The translations under genes were made by a program, and so were the position numbers. A stretch of 64,000 nucleotides of DNA from GCA-2717185 sp964474755 (lineage in GTDB: Bacteria > Pseudomonadota > Alphaproteobacteria > UBA8366 > GCA-2717185), in assembly GCA_964474755.1 (NCBI GenBank), contig CAYYUG010000010.1, forward strand, positions 13,601-77,600, read 5' to 3'. This document shows positions 25,055-34,540 of the stretch, one piece after another (position 1 is the stretch's first letter; each line of letters starts with the position of its first letter). The notes beneath the pieces were generated by a model, which saw only the letters and a program-made list of their open reading frames with translations, did no database searches and was not told where the DNA came from.

Positions 25055-27442
25055 CTAAACCTTGCCCAGCGCATGCAGCACGGTTTCCGGTGTCATCGGC
25101 TGTGCCGTGACCACTGCATCAAAGGGGCGGAGTGCATTATTGACTGCGCACATGACAACGCCTGGTGCGGCTCCCGTTCCGGATTCGCCGGCTCCCTTGG
25201 CGCCAAGCTCTGACTCACTTGTTGGCGTTTCGATATGGGCGACTTCGATATCCGGCATTTCCGATGCCATTGGTGTGAGGTAATCAGCCATCGAGCCGTT
25301 CAGTAGCTGCCCGTTATCGTCGTATAGACAATGTTCGTAGAGCGCGCCGCCGAGACCCTGCACGCATCCACCGCGCACCTGCTCGTCGGCGAGGTTAGGG
25401 TTGATGATGCGGCCGCAATCTTCGACCACCCAATGTTTCAGGAGACGGATAAATCCGGTGTCGACATCGACTTCCACATAAGCACCGTGAATACCGTTGG
25501 TGAAGATGTAGGGCAGTCCGGTAAGCCGAAAGCGGCGGGTCGTTGATAAAGTGGGCTGATAGTCGTTTGGCAGCTCGCCTAGCTGGAAATGCCCAATACG
25601 GCCGATTTCCGACAGGGAGATGCGCACTTCATCGCTACCCGCGGTGACGACGTTGCCGGCGACTATGTCGAGGGTCTGAGCATCGGACTGCAGCAGGATA
25701 CCGGCCATGCTGAGGATTTCCCGCCGCAAATCGCGGCTCGCCTGATAGACCGCTTCGCCGCCGATCGCCGTGGCGCGAGATGCGTAGGTGCCGCCGCCAT
25801 AGGGCACGGCATCCGTGTCACCTTCTATGACGCGGATGCTCTCAAGGGGTACGCCGAGCGCGGTGGCTGCGATCTGTCCCATGACTGTATCTACGCCCTG
25901 GCCTTGGTCGGTGACGCCGACGGTGCAAATCACACCGCCGGAGGGTTCTAGCTTGATCGTGCAGGCGTCCTGCGAGGCGATTGGGGCACCGCCTGAGCCG
26001 TAATAGCCCTGTGGGCCGGGCGCGGTACCCTTGATGAAGCCGGCTATGCCGATGCCGCGATGCACTCCCTGTTCGCGCAGAGCTTCTTGCTCTCGCTTTA
26101 GTCCCTCGTAATCCATCAGACCAACCAGCTTATCTAGGCATGCTTCGTGCGAAAGATCGTTGACCGGAACGCCTGATGGCGCAACATTCGGATAACCACC
26201 ATCCGGCATCACGTTGCGGCGACGAAAAACCACGGGGTCCATGCCCAAGGTTTCGGCCGCACGGTCGACCATGTGCTCACCGACGGAGATGCCGATTGGA
26301 TGGCCGACAGCCCGGTATTGCGAGGTGGGCACCTTATTGAGATAGACCACGGTGGTCTTGGCGCGATAGTTCTGGAACTTGTACGGTCCGGCGGTAATAT
26401 TAAGAACTTGATTGGCTTCGAACACGCTGGTCCGTGGATAGGCGGAATAGGCGCCCACACCCGCTAAATCGTCGATTTCCACTGCTTGGATGTCACCTTC
26501 CTTGCTGACCGCGATGCGGGCGGAGATCTGGTGCTCGCGCGCGTGGATATCGGAGACGAAGGATTCTAATCGGTCGGCGATGAACTTCACTGGCCGCCCC
26601 AGTTGAATAGATGCTGCGGTTGCGGCGACTTCGTCGCCGAAAGTATGAATTTTCAAGCCAAAGGATCCACCGACATCGGGCGCTATGATGCGGACATTGT
26701 GTTCTGGCACTCCGAGTGTTCGAGCGAAGACGGCCTGGATCATATGCGGAACCTGGCTGCTGGTATGAATAGTCAACCGCTGCGTGCCGGGATCATAGTC
26801 GGCGAGTAGTGCCCGCGGTTCGAGGCTAACCGCCGTGTGGCGGCCAAAAGAGAAATCTTCCTTGAGCACGATATCGGCCGAAGCAAAGGCATCGTCGACA
26901 GCGCCGCGATCGATTGTTTTAGTGAAGGCGAGATTGTCGCCGAGATCGGGATGCAGGACCGGTGTGTTCGCGTCGAGGGCCGTTTCGGCTTCTGTCGTTG
27001 GCGGGATCACCTCCCACTCGATGGCAACTTGTTCGCAGGCATCTTCCGCCAGCGCTCGGCTCTCAGCTACGACCATGACAACCGGCTCCCCTTGCCAGCA
27101 GGCTCGGTCCACCGCCATCGCAAATTGAGGGGCAGATTTCATGCCTTCGAAACAAGACAGCGTACCGATCCAGGGACCGGTGCTTCGCTCGGCCAACTCC
27201 GCGCCAGTCATAATCAGCACGACACCTGGCATCGTTTCGGCTTCCGCGGCATCGATCTTGAGAATTCTGGCATGCGCGTGCGGGCTGCGCACAAATGCCG
27301 CATGGACGGTACGTGGCAGACTTATGTCGTCCGTATAGCGGCCGCGACCAGCCACGGTCCGCCGCGCGCTCGTCCGGGAAAGTGAGCGGCCGATATGGCT
27401 GTTTGGCCCCTCGAACACGCTGTTGGAAACGCTGTCGTTCAT
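25055..27442 (-). CDS. Molybdenum hydroxylase large subunit, xanthine dehydrogenase family (copy B)
   Basis: A 795-residue molybdenum-cofactor subunit, distinct from copy A. It starts IGRSLSRTSARRTVAGRGRYTDDI, has GGSFGLKIHTFGDE in the cofactor region, and the catalytic glutamate E753 in GAGESGTGAAPG. The loop corresponding to the CO dehydrogenase signature reads SQYRAVGHPIG. The ATG at 27442 overlaps the stop of the iron-sulfur subunit by four bases (ATGA), so a longer start is unlikely. With the two genes before it, it makes a full three-subunit hydroxylase. Confidence 0.94.
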   Translation of the reverse strand: MNDSVSNSVFEGPNSHIGRSLSRTSARRTVAGRGRYTDDISLPRTVHAAFVRSPHAHARILKIDAAEAETMPGVVLIMTGAELAERSTGPWIGTLSCFEGMKSAPQFAMAVDRACWQGEPVVMVVAESRALAEDACEQVAIEWEVIPPTTEAETALDANTPVLHPDLGDNLAFTKTIDRGAVDDAFASADIVLKEDFSFGRHTAVSLEPRALLADYDPGTQRLTIHTSSQVPHMIQAVFARTLGVPEHNVRIIAPDVGGSFGLKIHTFGDEVAATAASIQLGRPVKFIADRLESFVSDIHAREHQISARIAVSKEGDIQAVEIDDLAGVGAYSAYPRTSVFEANQVLNITAGPYKFQNYRAKTTVVYLNKVPTSQYRAVGHPIGISVGEHMVDRAAETLGMDPVVFRRRNVMPDGGYPNVAPSGVPVNDLSHEACLDKLVGLMDYEGLKREQEALREQGVHRGIGIAGFIKGTAPGPQGYYGSGGAPIASQDACTIKLEPSGGVICTVGVTDQGQGVDTVMGQIAATALGVPLESIRVIEGDTDAVPYGGGTYASRATAIGGEAVYQASRDLRREILSMAGILLQSDAQTLDIVAGNVVTAGSDEVRISLSEIGRIGHFQLGELPNDYQPTLSTTRRFRLTGLPYIFTNGIHGAYVEVDVDTGFIRLLKHWVVEDCGRIINPNLADEQVRGGCVQGLGGALYEHCLYDDNGQLLNGSMADYLTPMASEMPDIEVAHIETPTSESELGAKGAGESGTGAAPGVVMCAVNNALRPFDAVVTAQPMTPETVLHALGKV

Positions 27443-27927
27443 GACGCCTTCTCCAGCCGCTGTTTCAAGGTGGTTTCGACGGCATCGACGATTGCGTGAT
27501 ATCCGGTACAACGGCAGTAGTTGCCGGACAGGAATTCGCGAATTTCTGCGCGTGTTTTTGGTGTAGCCTCGCGTAGCAATTCCGCTGCGGTGATCAGCAT
27601 TCCGGGTGTGCAGAAGCCGCATTGTAGAGCGTCACGTTCAACAAAATTTTCTTGCAGATCGGCGATTTCGCCGCTTGCCGTCAGCCCTTCGACGGTCTCG
27701 ATGTTGGTGCCGTCCGCCTGTATGGCGAGGATCAGGCAGCCTCTCACCACATCGCCATCGAGGCGCACAGAACAGGCGCCGCAGATCCCATGCTCACAGC
27801 CCAGATGGGAACCGGTTAGGGCAAGTTCGCCGCGAAGAAAATCGACCAGATGTTGACGTGCATCGACTAGCTTGGTCACCTTGTCGCCATTCACCGTGAG
27901 AGTGATAGTCTTAGTCTCGTCGCTCAT
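27439..27927 (-). CDS. [2Fe-2S] subunit of molybdenum hydroxylase (copy B)
   Basis: A 162-residue two-cluster iron-sulfur protein that carries electrons from the molybdenum site to FAD. The plant-type cluster cysteines lie in GCEHGICGACSVRLDG and the second cluster in QCGFCTPGM and CRCTGY. It overlaps the FAD-subunit stop and the large-subunit start by four bases on each side, so the three subunits are tightly coupled. Confidence 0.95.
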   Translation of the reverse strand: MSDETKTITLTVNGDKVTKLVDARQHLVDFLRGELALTGSHLGCEHGICGACSVRLDGDVVRGCLILAIQADGTNIETVEGLTASGEIADLQENFVERDALQCGFCTPGMLITAAELLREATPKTRAEIREFLSGNYCRCTGYHAIVDAVETTLKQRLEKAS

Positions 27928-28793
27928 GCCGCCCTCGCCCGCTCGATTGCGCAATCCAGCACGCGGCCAGTTAGCACGCGCTGTAGATGCAGCTTAAATT
28001 CAGCACTGCCTTGCAGATTGTCCATCGGGTCCAGGTCTTTGGATAGGGCCGCAATCGCAGACGACCGGCTGTCCGCTGACCAGGGTTTCCCCGCGATCGC
28101 GGCGGCGGCATTCGATGCGAGTGTCGGCCGATCTTCGCTGGCAAAATAGACCAAACGCGCATCCGTGACGGTTTCTTCATCGATTTCAGCCGAGCAGGCG
28201 ACACCGGCGATGGCAAAGTCTCCTTGTCGACGGCTTAGTTCCATGAAGGCGTGAAAGGTTTGAGAGCTCTGACAAGGGATTTGGATTTCAGTCAGCATCT
28301 CGTCTGGCTCCCGCTCAGTCTCGAATAAACCCTTGAAAAAATCTCCTGCCTTGACGTGTCGTTGCCCGCGCACGCTTTCGACCACGATCGTCGCATTAAG
28401 CGCCAACGCGCAGGCCGGCAGCTCAGCCGCGGGATCGGCGAGCGCAATGCTGCCGCCGAATGTACCGCGATTGCGCACGGCAACATGGGCCACATGCGGC
28501 ATTGCCTCTGCGATCAGGGGCAGGTGCTTGGCGACGATCGGCGATTGTAGGACCGACGTGTGCCGTGTCAGCGCTCCGATACGAACCATGTCGTCTTCGA
28601 CAGAAATTCCTTCGAGCGCATCAAGCCGATTGATATCGATCAATAGATCGGGCTTTGACAGCCGCATGTTTAGTGTAGGCATCAAACTCTGACCTCCTGC
28701 GAGGATGTTTGCTTCATCCCTGTGTTCCGAAAGGAGTTCCAAAGCCTGTTCCACGCTTTCGGCGCGCGTATAGGTCAGTTTTGGTGATTTCAT
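27924..28793 (-). CDS. FAD-binding subunit of molybdenum hydroxylase (copy B)
   Basis: A 289-residue medium subunit (CoxM/FAD_binding_5 type) that passes electrons on to an acceptor. FAD motifs are AGGQSLMPTLNMRL (about 37-50) and VRNRGTFGGSIALADPAAELP (about 109-129). I chose the ATG at 28793 since the protein from there matches family length; a far-upstream start would run into the preceding gene. A GGCGGGGA site precedes it. Confidence 0.93.
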   Translation of the reverse strand: MKSPKLTYTRAESVEQALELLSEHRDEANILAGGQSLMPTLNMRLSKPDLLIDINRLDALEGISVEDDMVRIGALTRHTSVLQSPIVAKHLPLIAEAMPHVAHVAVRNRGTFGGSIALADPAAELPACALALNATIVVESVRGQRHVKAGDFFKGLFETEREPDEMLTEIQIPCQSSQTFHAFMELSRRQGDFAIAGVACSAEIDEETVTDARLVYFASEDRPTLASNAAAAIAGKPWSADSRSSAIAALSKDLDPMDNLQGSAEFKLHLQRVLTGRVLDCAIERARAA

Positions 28794-28830
28794 GGTGCCA
28801 TCCCCGCCCGATAGTGTCGCTCGCTCAAAT

Positions 28831-29319
28831 TTAGTTTCCTCTTTTTTCGATTGTTGCCCGCTGTACTTCCAGCACCGACATAATAGCGCGGACAATGCCG
28901 GCATATCCGGTGCAGCGGCAAATGTTTCCTGCGAGTTCGAGGCGCACCCGATCCTCATCAGCGTTCGGTAGCCGGTTTACGATATCGCGTGCGGTGAATA
29001 GCATCGCGGGCGTGCAATAACCGCATTGTAGACCGTGATGTTCCGTGAACGCGTCTTGCAGTGCCGCGATTACTGGATCCGAATTGCTGCCCTCAATTGT
29101 CCGAATATCTGCTCCGTCGCAGCTAATCGCGAAGAGTATGCAGGATCGCACCGGTTCTTCGTCCACCAAGATCGTGCAGGCGCCGCATACTCCATGCTCG
29201 CAACCGAGATGAATACCGGTAAGCCGATGCTGTTCGCGCAGAAAATCGGCAAGTGTAGTTCTCGGCTCAACGGGTGCAGTGACCGTTTCACCATTGATTG
29301 TTAGTGAAACGTTCATCAT
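28831..29319 (-). CDS. [2Fe-2S] subunit of molybdenum hydroxylase (copy A)
   Basis: A 162-residue iron-sulfur subunit like the copy at 27439. Cluster motifs GCEHGVCGACTILVDE, QCGYCTPAM and CRCTGY are all present. The start ATG overlaps the stop of the preceding FAD subunit. The copy's own large subunit is not adjacent; the last gene of the operon (21239) is the best candidate partner. Confidence 0.95.
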   Translation of the reverse strand: MMNVSLTINGETVTAPVEPRTTLADFLREQHRLTGIHLGCEHGVCGACTILVDEEPVRSCILFAISCDGADIRTIEGSNSDPVIAALQDAFTEHHGLQCGYCTPAMLFTARDIVNRLPNADEDRVRLELAGNICRCTGYAGIVRAIMSVLEVQRATIEKRGN

Positions 29320-30146
29320 GTGCTGTAGGCCTGTGCAACTGCGCGCTGCAACGCAATCGCGTGCATCCGTAGCTTAAAAGGGTCGAACGCTTCGCCGGTT
29401 TCGGTTAGTGCCTTGCTCGCTGCCTCGGTATCAAAACGGGTGCCATCGGTTTGTGCGATTGTGGCGGCAGCAGATTCCAGTAGCAACGGTGCGGCCTCGG
29501 TTCCGGCGAGTACGAGCCGGGCGACCCTGGTTGTAGGATCGTATACATAGGCTCCGATCGACTCCGCGAATTCACCTGGTTTGCGGCAAATTTTGTAATA
29601 ACCCCATCGCGCCGCATCAGAAAGAATCGGTAACCGTACCCCACGCACAATTTCGTCTTCTTCGAGAGCGACCGTAAAGGCACTCTGTTGAAATGCGTTG
29701 ATCCCGATCTCCCGACTGCCTGCAGGGCCGTCGATGACTATATGCGCTCCCAATGCCCTCAAGGCCGCTGGCCAGTCCCCTGCTGGATCGGCATGGACAA
29801 GGCTGCCGCCAATAGTGCCTCGGTTGCGCACAGCGCGATAAGCGATGCCCGCGGCGACATGTACCATCATTCCTCGGGTTACATCGGGTAGTATCCCGTC
29901 TTCAATGTTTGCGTGGGTCACCAGCGCCCCGACAAACAAATGATCGGTCGCCTGTGTTACCGCTTTCAAAGGTTCAAGGTCGCGAATATCAATAAGTCGA
30001 TCCGGCCGCGCCAAGCGTAAATTCATCATGGGGCCGAGTGACTGACTACCTGCCAAAACTTTGCTGTCGCCTTCTATTGATGTCAGCGCTGTCACTGCCT
30101 CAGCCAAATCGCTAGTTTTTTTGTAGTCGAATTTTGCTGCTTTCAT
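29316..30146 (-). CDS. FAD-binding subunit of molybdenum hydroxylase (copy A)
   Basis: A 276-residue medium subunit and first gene of the operon. FAD motifs are AGSQSLGPMMNLRLARPD (about 37-54) and VRNRGTIGGSLVHADPAGDWP (about 103-123). It differs clearly from the FAD subunit at 27924, so the two are diverged paralogues rather than a recent copy. The promoter of the seven-gene operon should lie just right of 30146. Confidence 0.93.
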   Translation of the reverse strand: MKAAKFDYKKTSDLAEAVTALTSIEGDSKVLAGSQSLGPMMNLRLARPDRLIDIRDLEPLKAVTQATDHLFVGALVTHANIEDGILPDVTRGMMVHVAAGIAYRAVRNRGTIGGSLVHADPAGDWPAALRALGAHIVIDGPAGSREIGINAFQQSAFTVALEEDEIVRGVRLPILSDAARWGYYKICRKPGEFAESIGAYVYDPTTRVARLVLAGTEAAPLLLESAAATIAQTDGTRFDTEAASKALTETGEAFDPFKLRMHAIALQRAVAQAYST

Positions 30147-30635
30147 CGCTCTATCTTGAGCTTATCCCTGTAACCATGCCGGCCATGAAAGCATGGTATG
30201 GTATCGTGGGAGACAGCCGCAACGGTCAAGAGATCGAAAGTTTACCCGGTTGTCCGCAATTTAGATGGAGTAAAGATCGACGAAGAAACCGCTTTATCAC
30301 CCAGCGTTGCCCTGCTTCGCCAACAATCTGAACAGGCGATTCTGTGCATCGTTGGCCGCCCTGGAGGCATGTGATTATGGTCTGGAACGGTTCGATCGGA
30401 TCGCCAGCATGCTGGCCTGTTGGATAGGCGAAAGTGGGTTACCGGAGGGCTTCAATAGCTAGGTACGCTGCTTCAAACTACTCGGTGACGTGACGGCCTA
30501 CACGGGCACTGCCGGCGAATGCAGGCCATCGACGATGCAAAGGGTCGTATCAAGTTTGGCGTCCAGGCAATCTGCCAGCGCGACTAGATTACCGCGCGGG
30601 GTTTGGCGAAGCTGTATATCCCTTGGCGGCAGAAG
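30147..30635 (+). pseudogene. Possible decayed gene in the spacer upstream of the Mo-hydroxylase operon
   Basis: About 490 bases with no intact gene, yet plus-strand frames carry protein-like runs broken by stops and frame changes: RNLDGVKIDEETALSPSVAL near 30250-30310, then LERFDRIASMLACWIGE near 30380-30435, then AIDDAKGRIKFGVQAI near 30530-30575. The order and spacing suggest an eroded coding region, but I do not recognise the family and it may be chance. Confidence 0.3.
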
Positions 30636-31487
30636 TTAAACCGGACGCGTCCCGTTCACCGTCACGCGGTTCATATAGCGTTTTTGTCCGGGATAGTCGT
30701 TCAGTGCCTTGTGCATGACGCAACGATTATCCCAGAAGGCTATTGAACCCTTCTCCCATCGGAAACGGCAGGTGAATTCCGGTCGATGGCTGTGGTCGAA
30801 CAAAAATTCGAGCAACGGCTTGCTCTCCGTTTCTGCCATGCCTTTGAAGCGGTGGGTGCGTGGCCGGCATACGAACAGCGCCTTACGGCCGGTTTCCGGA
30901 TGGGTACGTACCACTGGATGTTCCATTTCAGGTTCGTCTTCCTCGTCCGGGTCGTCGCGCAGTTTACTGGTCATCTTAGCATTGCGTTCTGGTGTTGCGT
31001 TGGGTGCCTGGACGCGGTTGTCGTGAACTGCGACTAGCTTATCCAGCATTTTGCGCATGCCTTCGGACAGGGCTTCGTAGGCGAGGTATTGGTTGGCAAA
31101 TAGTGTATCTCCGCCGACTGACGGTACGTCTAGCGCATAGAGAATTGAGCCTAGCGGTGGCTTCTCCAGATGGGTTAGATCCTGATGCCAACTGCCGCCG
31201 ACAATCTTGGTGTGCTCGGGGTCCTTACGGATCGGGAAAATTTCCGGATGGCCCTCAAGTGGAACATAGCGCGGATGCACGTTCAGGCTGCCGAAGCGTC
31301 CGCCGAATTTCTTGTGTTGATCCTCGGTTAAATCTTGGTCCCGGAAGAAGATAACGAGGTTCTCATGAAAGGCGCGTTGCACTTCCGCAAAGGTTTCATT
31401 GCCGAGATCCTCCGACAGATCAACCCCAAAAATCTCTGCGCCACACCCGCCGGAGAGTGGTTTTACTTTGATGCGGTTGTAGGTCAC
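30636..31487 (-). CDS. TauD/TfdA-family Fe(II)/2-oxoglutarate dioxygenase (1)
   Basis: A 283-residue dioxygenase that couples 2-oxoglutarate oxidation to hydroxylation of a substrate, possibly a sulfonate, aryloxyacid or other organic acid. The iron ligands are H101 and D103 (WHQDLTH) and H259 (VMHKALNDY), with R274 for 2-oxoglutarate. The first codon is GTG at 31487 with AAGGAAACC upstream. It is one of three TauD-type genes in the window, and they are not close copies. Confidence 0.93.
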   Translation of the reverse strand: MTYNRIKVKPLSGGCGAEIFGVDLSEDLGNETFAEVQRAFHENLVIFFRDQDLTEDQHKKFGGRFGSLNVHPRYVPLEGHPEIFPIRKDPEHTKIVGGSWHQDLTHLEKPPLGSILYALDVPSVGGDTLFANQYLAYEALSEGMRKMLDKLVAVHDNRVQAPNATPERNAKMTSKLRDDPDEEDEPEMEHPVVRTHPETGRKALFVCRPRTHRFKGMAETESKPLLEFLFDHSHRPEFTCRFRWEKGSIAFWDNRCVMHKALNDYPGQKRYMNRVTVNGTRPV

Positions 31488-31567
31488 GCGGTTTCCTTCC
31501 CGTTTTCGTCTAGCCTAACACTTTTGATGGTAGACTAAATGACGTTAATTCCATAACGCACATACTG

Positions 31568-32359
31568 TTAGACAGCCATCCGCCTTGGCGTCCGGGCCAC
31601 CATATGTAGCACCAAATAGGCCGCCATGGCGGCGACGAGATGTTTAAAAGTATGGCCGCTGACTGCGCCGCCGAGTGCGTTGAAGACTGCAAGGTCGGAC
31701 CGGTCGAGCACTATGGCCACACCGTATGTAAGGAAGACAATGAGCAGTGGAGCGGAAGGCATATAGTAGCCGCTTGGGAATAGCCATAAGATGAGCGGCA
31801 AGGTGATTATCGGAAAGAATTTAACCAAAACATAAAAACGTAAATCGCCAGCGCCCACACTTTCGCTCCAATTCCAGTAGATAACGCTCGCGGCGCCGAG
31901 GAGGATGAGGAGTGGCAAGAGCCAGCGGTTGCCGGTGCGACGGTCGATCCGGTCGGCGAGGATAGCTGCGAAAAGGGACATGAAGGCGGTAGTCATGGGC
32001 AGTCGGTCCCAGAACAGTCGTGGAGTATCCGGCATCAAGTGGTAATAAGCTGATCCTATTCCTATTAGCGTTACAGCAGCGAAAAAGACAATATACGGTG
32101 CGGCATCTGTCCCTTCTGCAAAGATGTCTCTCCTCCGCCTACCCAGTAAAGTTGCCAGGCCTAGCAGACCCACCACCATAAATGCTGCGCTCGAAAGCAC
32201 GTCGCCGAAATTGGGGATACCGCAAAGCGATCGCATATCGGCGAAACGGTGGTATTCTGGGTTCTGCGGAACAGACGGCACTAAGTTGGCGCCGACCAAA
32301 GTAACTACGAACAGACCTAATAGAATTGCGATCCGTTGTTGTTTGGTCAGTATCCGCAT
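31568..32359 (-). CDS. Ceramidase-like membrane hydrolase (CREST superfamily)
   Basis: A 263-residue, seven-helix membrane protein resembling alkaline ceramidases. The zinc-hydrolase residues fit with exact spacing: S103 and H107 (SAYYH), D118 eleven residues on, and H236 and H240 (HTFKH) near the C-terminus. It may cleave ceramide or a related amide lipid, or be a receptor-like relative. The ATG at 32359 is preceded by GGGAGGC. It is probably independent of the TauD gene downstream on the same strand. Confidence 0.82.
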   Translation of the reverse strand: MRILTKQQRIAILLGLFVVTLVGANLVPSVPQNPEYHRFADMRSLCGIPNFGDVLSSAAFMVVGLLGLATLLGRRRRDIFAEGTDAAPYIVFFAAVTLIGIGSAYYHLMPDTPRLFWDRLPMTTAFMSLFAAILADRIDRRTGNRWLLPLLILLGAASVIYWNWSESVGAGDLRFYVLVKFFPIITLPLILWLFPSGYYMPSAPLLIVFLTYGVAIVLDRSDLAVFNALGGAVSGHTFKHLVAAMAAYLVLHMVARTPRRMAV

Positions 32360-32653
32360 AGCGCCTCCCGTATGCTGTTTCGGCAACCATATAGGTCAAT
32401 TACAAATAGGCTACCTTGCCAGTTTCGATTTACCGAGAAAGCGCAGACGCGCCGTTCAATGACAGGTTAGGCCAACTAGGTTAAGCCATAGACGTGGACC
32501 TTTTTGCATGGTGCCGCAAAATTGCCAAGATCGCCGTAATTTTTTGTTGCGACGCGAATTTTTGAAGTGCAGTGCCCGTTTTGCTGAGTGAAGCAAGACG
32601 CCCGCGGGACTGGGCTGAACTGGAAGGTTAGGCTCTGGGTTGCGAATAATTTG

Positions 32654-34096
32654 CTAGCTGTTAGCTGCCTCCCGCATCGCAGAGTAGGCTGACAGGGCCC
32701 GTTGTCGGCTTACGCGTAAATCGACGATGGGTCGCGGGTAGGTTTTGTCCAAAACGACGCCCGCTTCTATTAAGGTGGTCGCTGGCGTTCCCCATGGTTC
32801 GTGGATGTGCTTCGCCGGCATTGCGGCGAGCTCTGGCACGTAGCGCCTCACATAGGTTCCCTCCGGGTCAAACTTTCGACCCTGCAGAACCGGGTTAAAG
32901 ATCCGGAAATAAGGTGCTGCATCGGCTCCCGACCCGGCGACCCATTGCCAGCCAGCCGAGTTGTTGGCCAAGTCGGCGTCTACCAACTTATCCCAAAACC
33001 ACGCCTCGCCCGCCCGCCAGTCAATTAGCAGGTTCTTGACCAGCAGGGACGCCACGATCATGCGCACCCGATTATGCATCCAACCGGTCTGCCACAATTC
33101 GCGCATACCCGCATCGACAATTGGAATCCCTGTCTGACCGCTCTGCCAGGCGCGCAGTCCATCGGGATCGTCGGGCCAGCGCATGTTCGCGAATTTGGCT
33201 TGAAAGGGCGCTTCCGGCAAGGTTGGCCAATGGAACAGTAGGTGTTTGGAGAACTCCCGCCACGCAAGCTCGCGTTGAAACGCGTGGCCCCCACCTGCAG
33301 TCTCCGGCGCAGCTTCGATCTTGGCTAGTGTAGCGTGCCAGCATTGGTGTGGACTGATTTCACCAAAATGTAGATGCGGCGATAGTCGGGAGGTCCCGGC
33401 AAAATCCGGCCGATTGCGCAACTCTGAATAATCCTTTAACGGGCCTTCTAGGAAATCGACCATCCTTGCACGGGCTCCTGCCTCACCTGGTTGCCAGGTT
33501 TCTCGCAACCCGCCGGCCCAGTCGGGTGCTGTCGGCAGCAATCGTAAATGCTCAAGCGAGTCTCCCGCCGGAACATATGCAGGAACTGGGATTGTTTTGG
33601 GCCGGAGCAGCGGAATTTTCGGCATTGGCGCACTCAGACAGGCTTTCCAGAACGGTGTGAAGACGCGGAAAGGGGTATCAGATTTTGTCCGCAGCGCTTC
33701 CGGTTCGAACAACAAATCGCCGGAAAAGCGTTTAATCACGAAGCCAGTATCGGCAAGCTCGTTTTCTGTAGCATGGGCCCAAGGTTCGTAAGCTCTAGTG
33801 AAGTAAAGCGCAGAGGCTCCAGTCTCCGCCATTAAGGTTTTCAAGACACTTAGTGCTGGGCCGCGGCGCAGGATCAATGGACATCCGAGTTGCGCTAAAT
33901 CGCGCGCCAAGGCTGCGAGGCTGTTATGCAGCCACCAACGGCTCGCCTCACCCATCCTCCACACGCCTGGTGTTTTATCGTCAAGCACATAGACCGGTAG
34001 AACGGGCTGACCAGACTCACATGCAGCAGAGAGGGCACGATTGTCGCTTAAGCGAAGGTCATGCCGGAACCAGAACAGAACGGGGGCGGTGGACAT
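32654..34096 (-). CDS. phrB: Deoxyribodipyrimidine photolyase (CPD photolyase)
   Basis: Light-driven repair of cyclobutane pyrimidine dimers. The 480-residue protein has the N-terminal antenna domain (VLFWFRHDLRLSDNRAL) and the C-terminal FAD domain with RELAWREFSKHLLFHWP, TGIPIVDAGMRELWQTGWMHNRVRM and DADLANNSAGWQWVAGSGADAAPYFRIFNP, the class I CPD photolyase pattern. Full length. It stands alone. Confidence 0.97.
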   Translation of the reverse strand: MSTAPVLFWFRHDLRLSDNRALSAACESGQPVLPVYVLDDKTPGVWRMGEASRWWLHNSLAALARDLAQLGCPLILRRGPALSVLKTLMAETGASALYFTRAYEPWAHATENELADTGFVIKRFSGDLLFEPEALRTKSDTPFRVFTPFWKACLSAPMPKIPLLRPKTIPVPAYVPAGDSLEHLRLLPTAPDWAGGLRETWQPGEAGARARMVDFLEGPLKDYSELRNRPDFAGTSRLSPHLHFGEISPHQCWHATLAKIEAAPETAGGGHAFQRELAWREFSKHLLFHWPTLPEAPFQAKFANMRWPDDPDGLRAWQSGQTGIPIVDAGMRELWQTGWMHNRVRMIVASLLVKNLLIDWRAGEAWFWDKLVDADLANNSAGWQWVAGSGADAAPYFRIFNPVLQGRKFDPEGTYVRRYVPELAAMPAKHIHEPWGTPATTLIEAGVVLDKTYPRPIVDLRVSRQRALSAYSAMREAANS

Positions 34097-34216
34097 GGCG
34101 TATCTTCAGCTAATTTTTTTTATTTTACGCAAGACCTTACACAGCGGATCATGCGTGTTTGCGCTTGCGGTGGCAATCGATACCATCTTGGCTAGTCATG
34201 GTTTTGGGGCGGTGAT

Positions 34217-34540
34217 GTGAAAATCGAACGAACTGAAACGTTTCAGGTTCAATTGGAGGAAGGTACCACTTGCCAACGCAGCGAATTCGTTCGCATCTGG
34301 ACCAATGATGGTTTGTATGGCGCCGGCGAGGGCTTGTCCATGCAGGGCGAGACCTCTTCTCTGCTGGCGATCCAGCATGACAACGCGCCGGCTTGGATCG
34401 GCACTGATCCGACCGACCACGCGGAGCCGCAGGACTGGCTGATGCACAAGCTGGTCAAGCAAGGACCGGAATGGAGGCTGACCGGCGTCCCCGCCGCATC
34501 GACGTCAACGCTTAACACACAGGAATTAAGGGGTAAGTAG
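34217..34540 (+). pseudogene. Truncated mandelate racemase/muconate lactonising enzyme (enolase superfamily) N-terminus
   Basis: The 107 codons match only the N-terminal capping domain of the enolase superfamily: KIERTETFQV, then FVRIWTNDGLYGAGEG, and a final stretch TLNTQELRGK that corresponds to the start of the barrel (usually ALWDLKGK). The frame then stops and the catalytic barrel with its metal ligands is missing. It keeps a GTG start with GGGGCGG before it, and the MmgE/PrpD gene begins two bases later, so a deletion probably fused the two units. It cannot be catalytic. Confidence 0.7.

Noticed and set aside
21239..30146. Aerobic CO dehydrogenase (coxMSL)
   Set aside because: The AYxCSFR active-site loop is absent from both large subunits, and no CoxD, CoxE or CoxG maturation gene is nearby.
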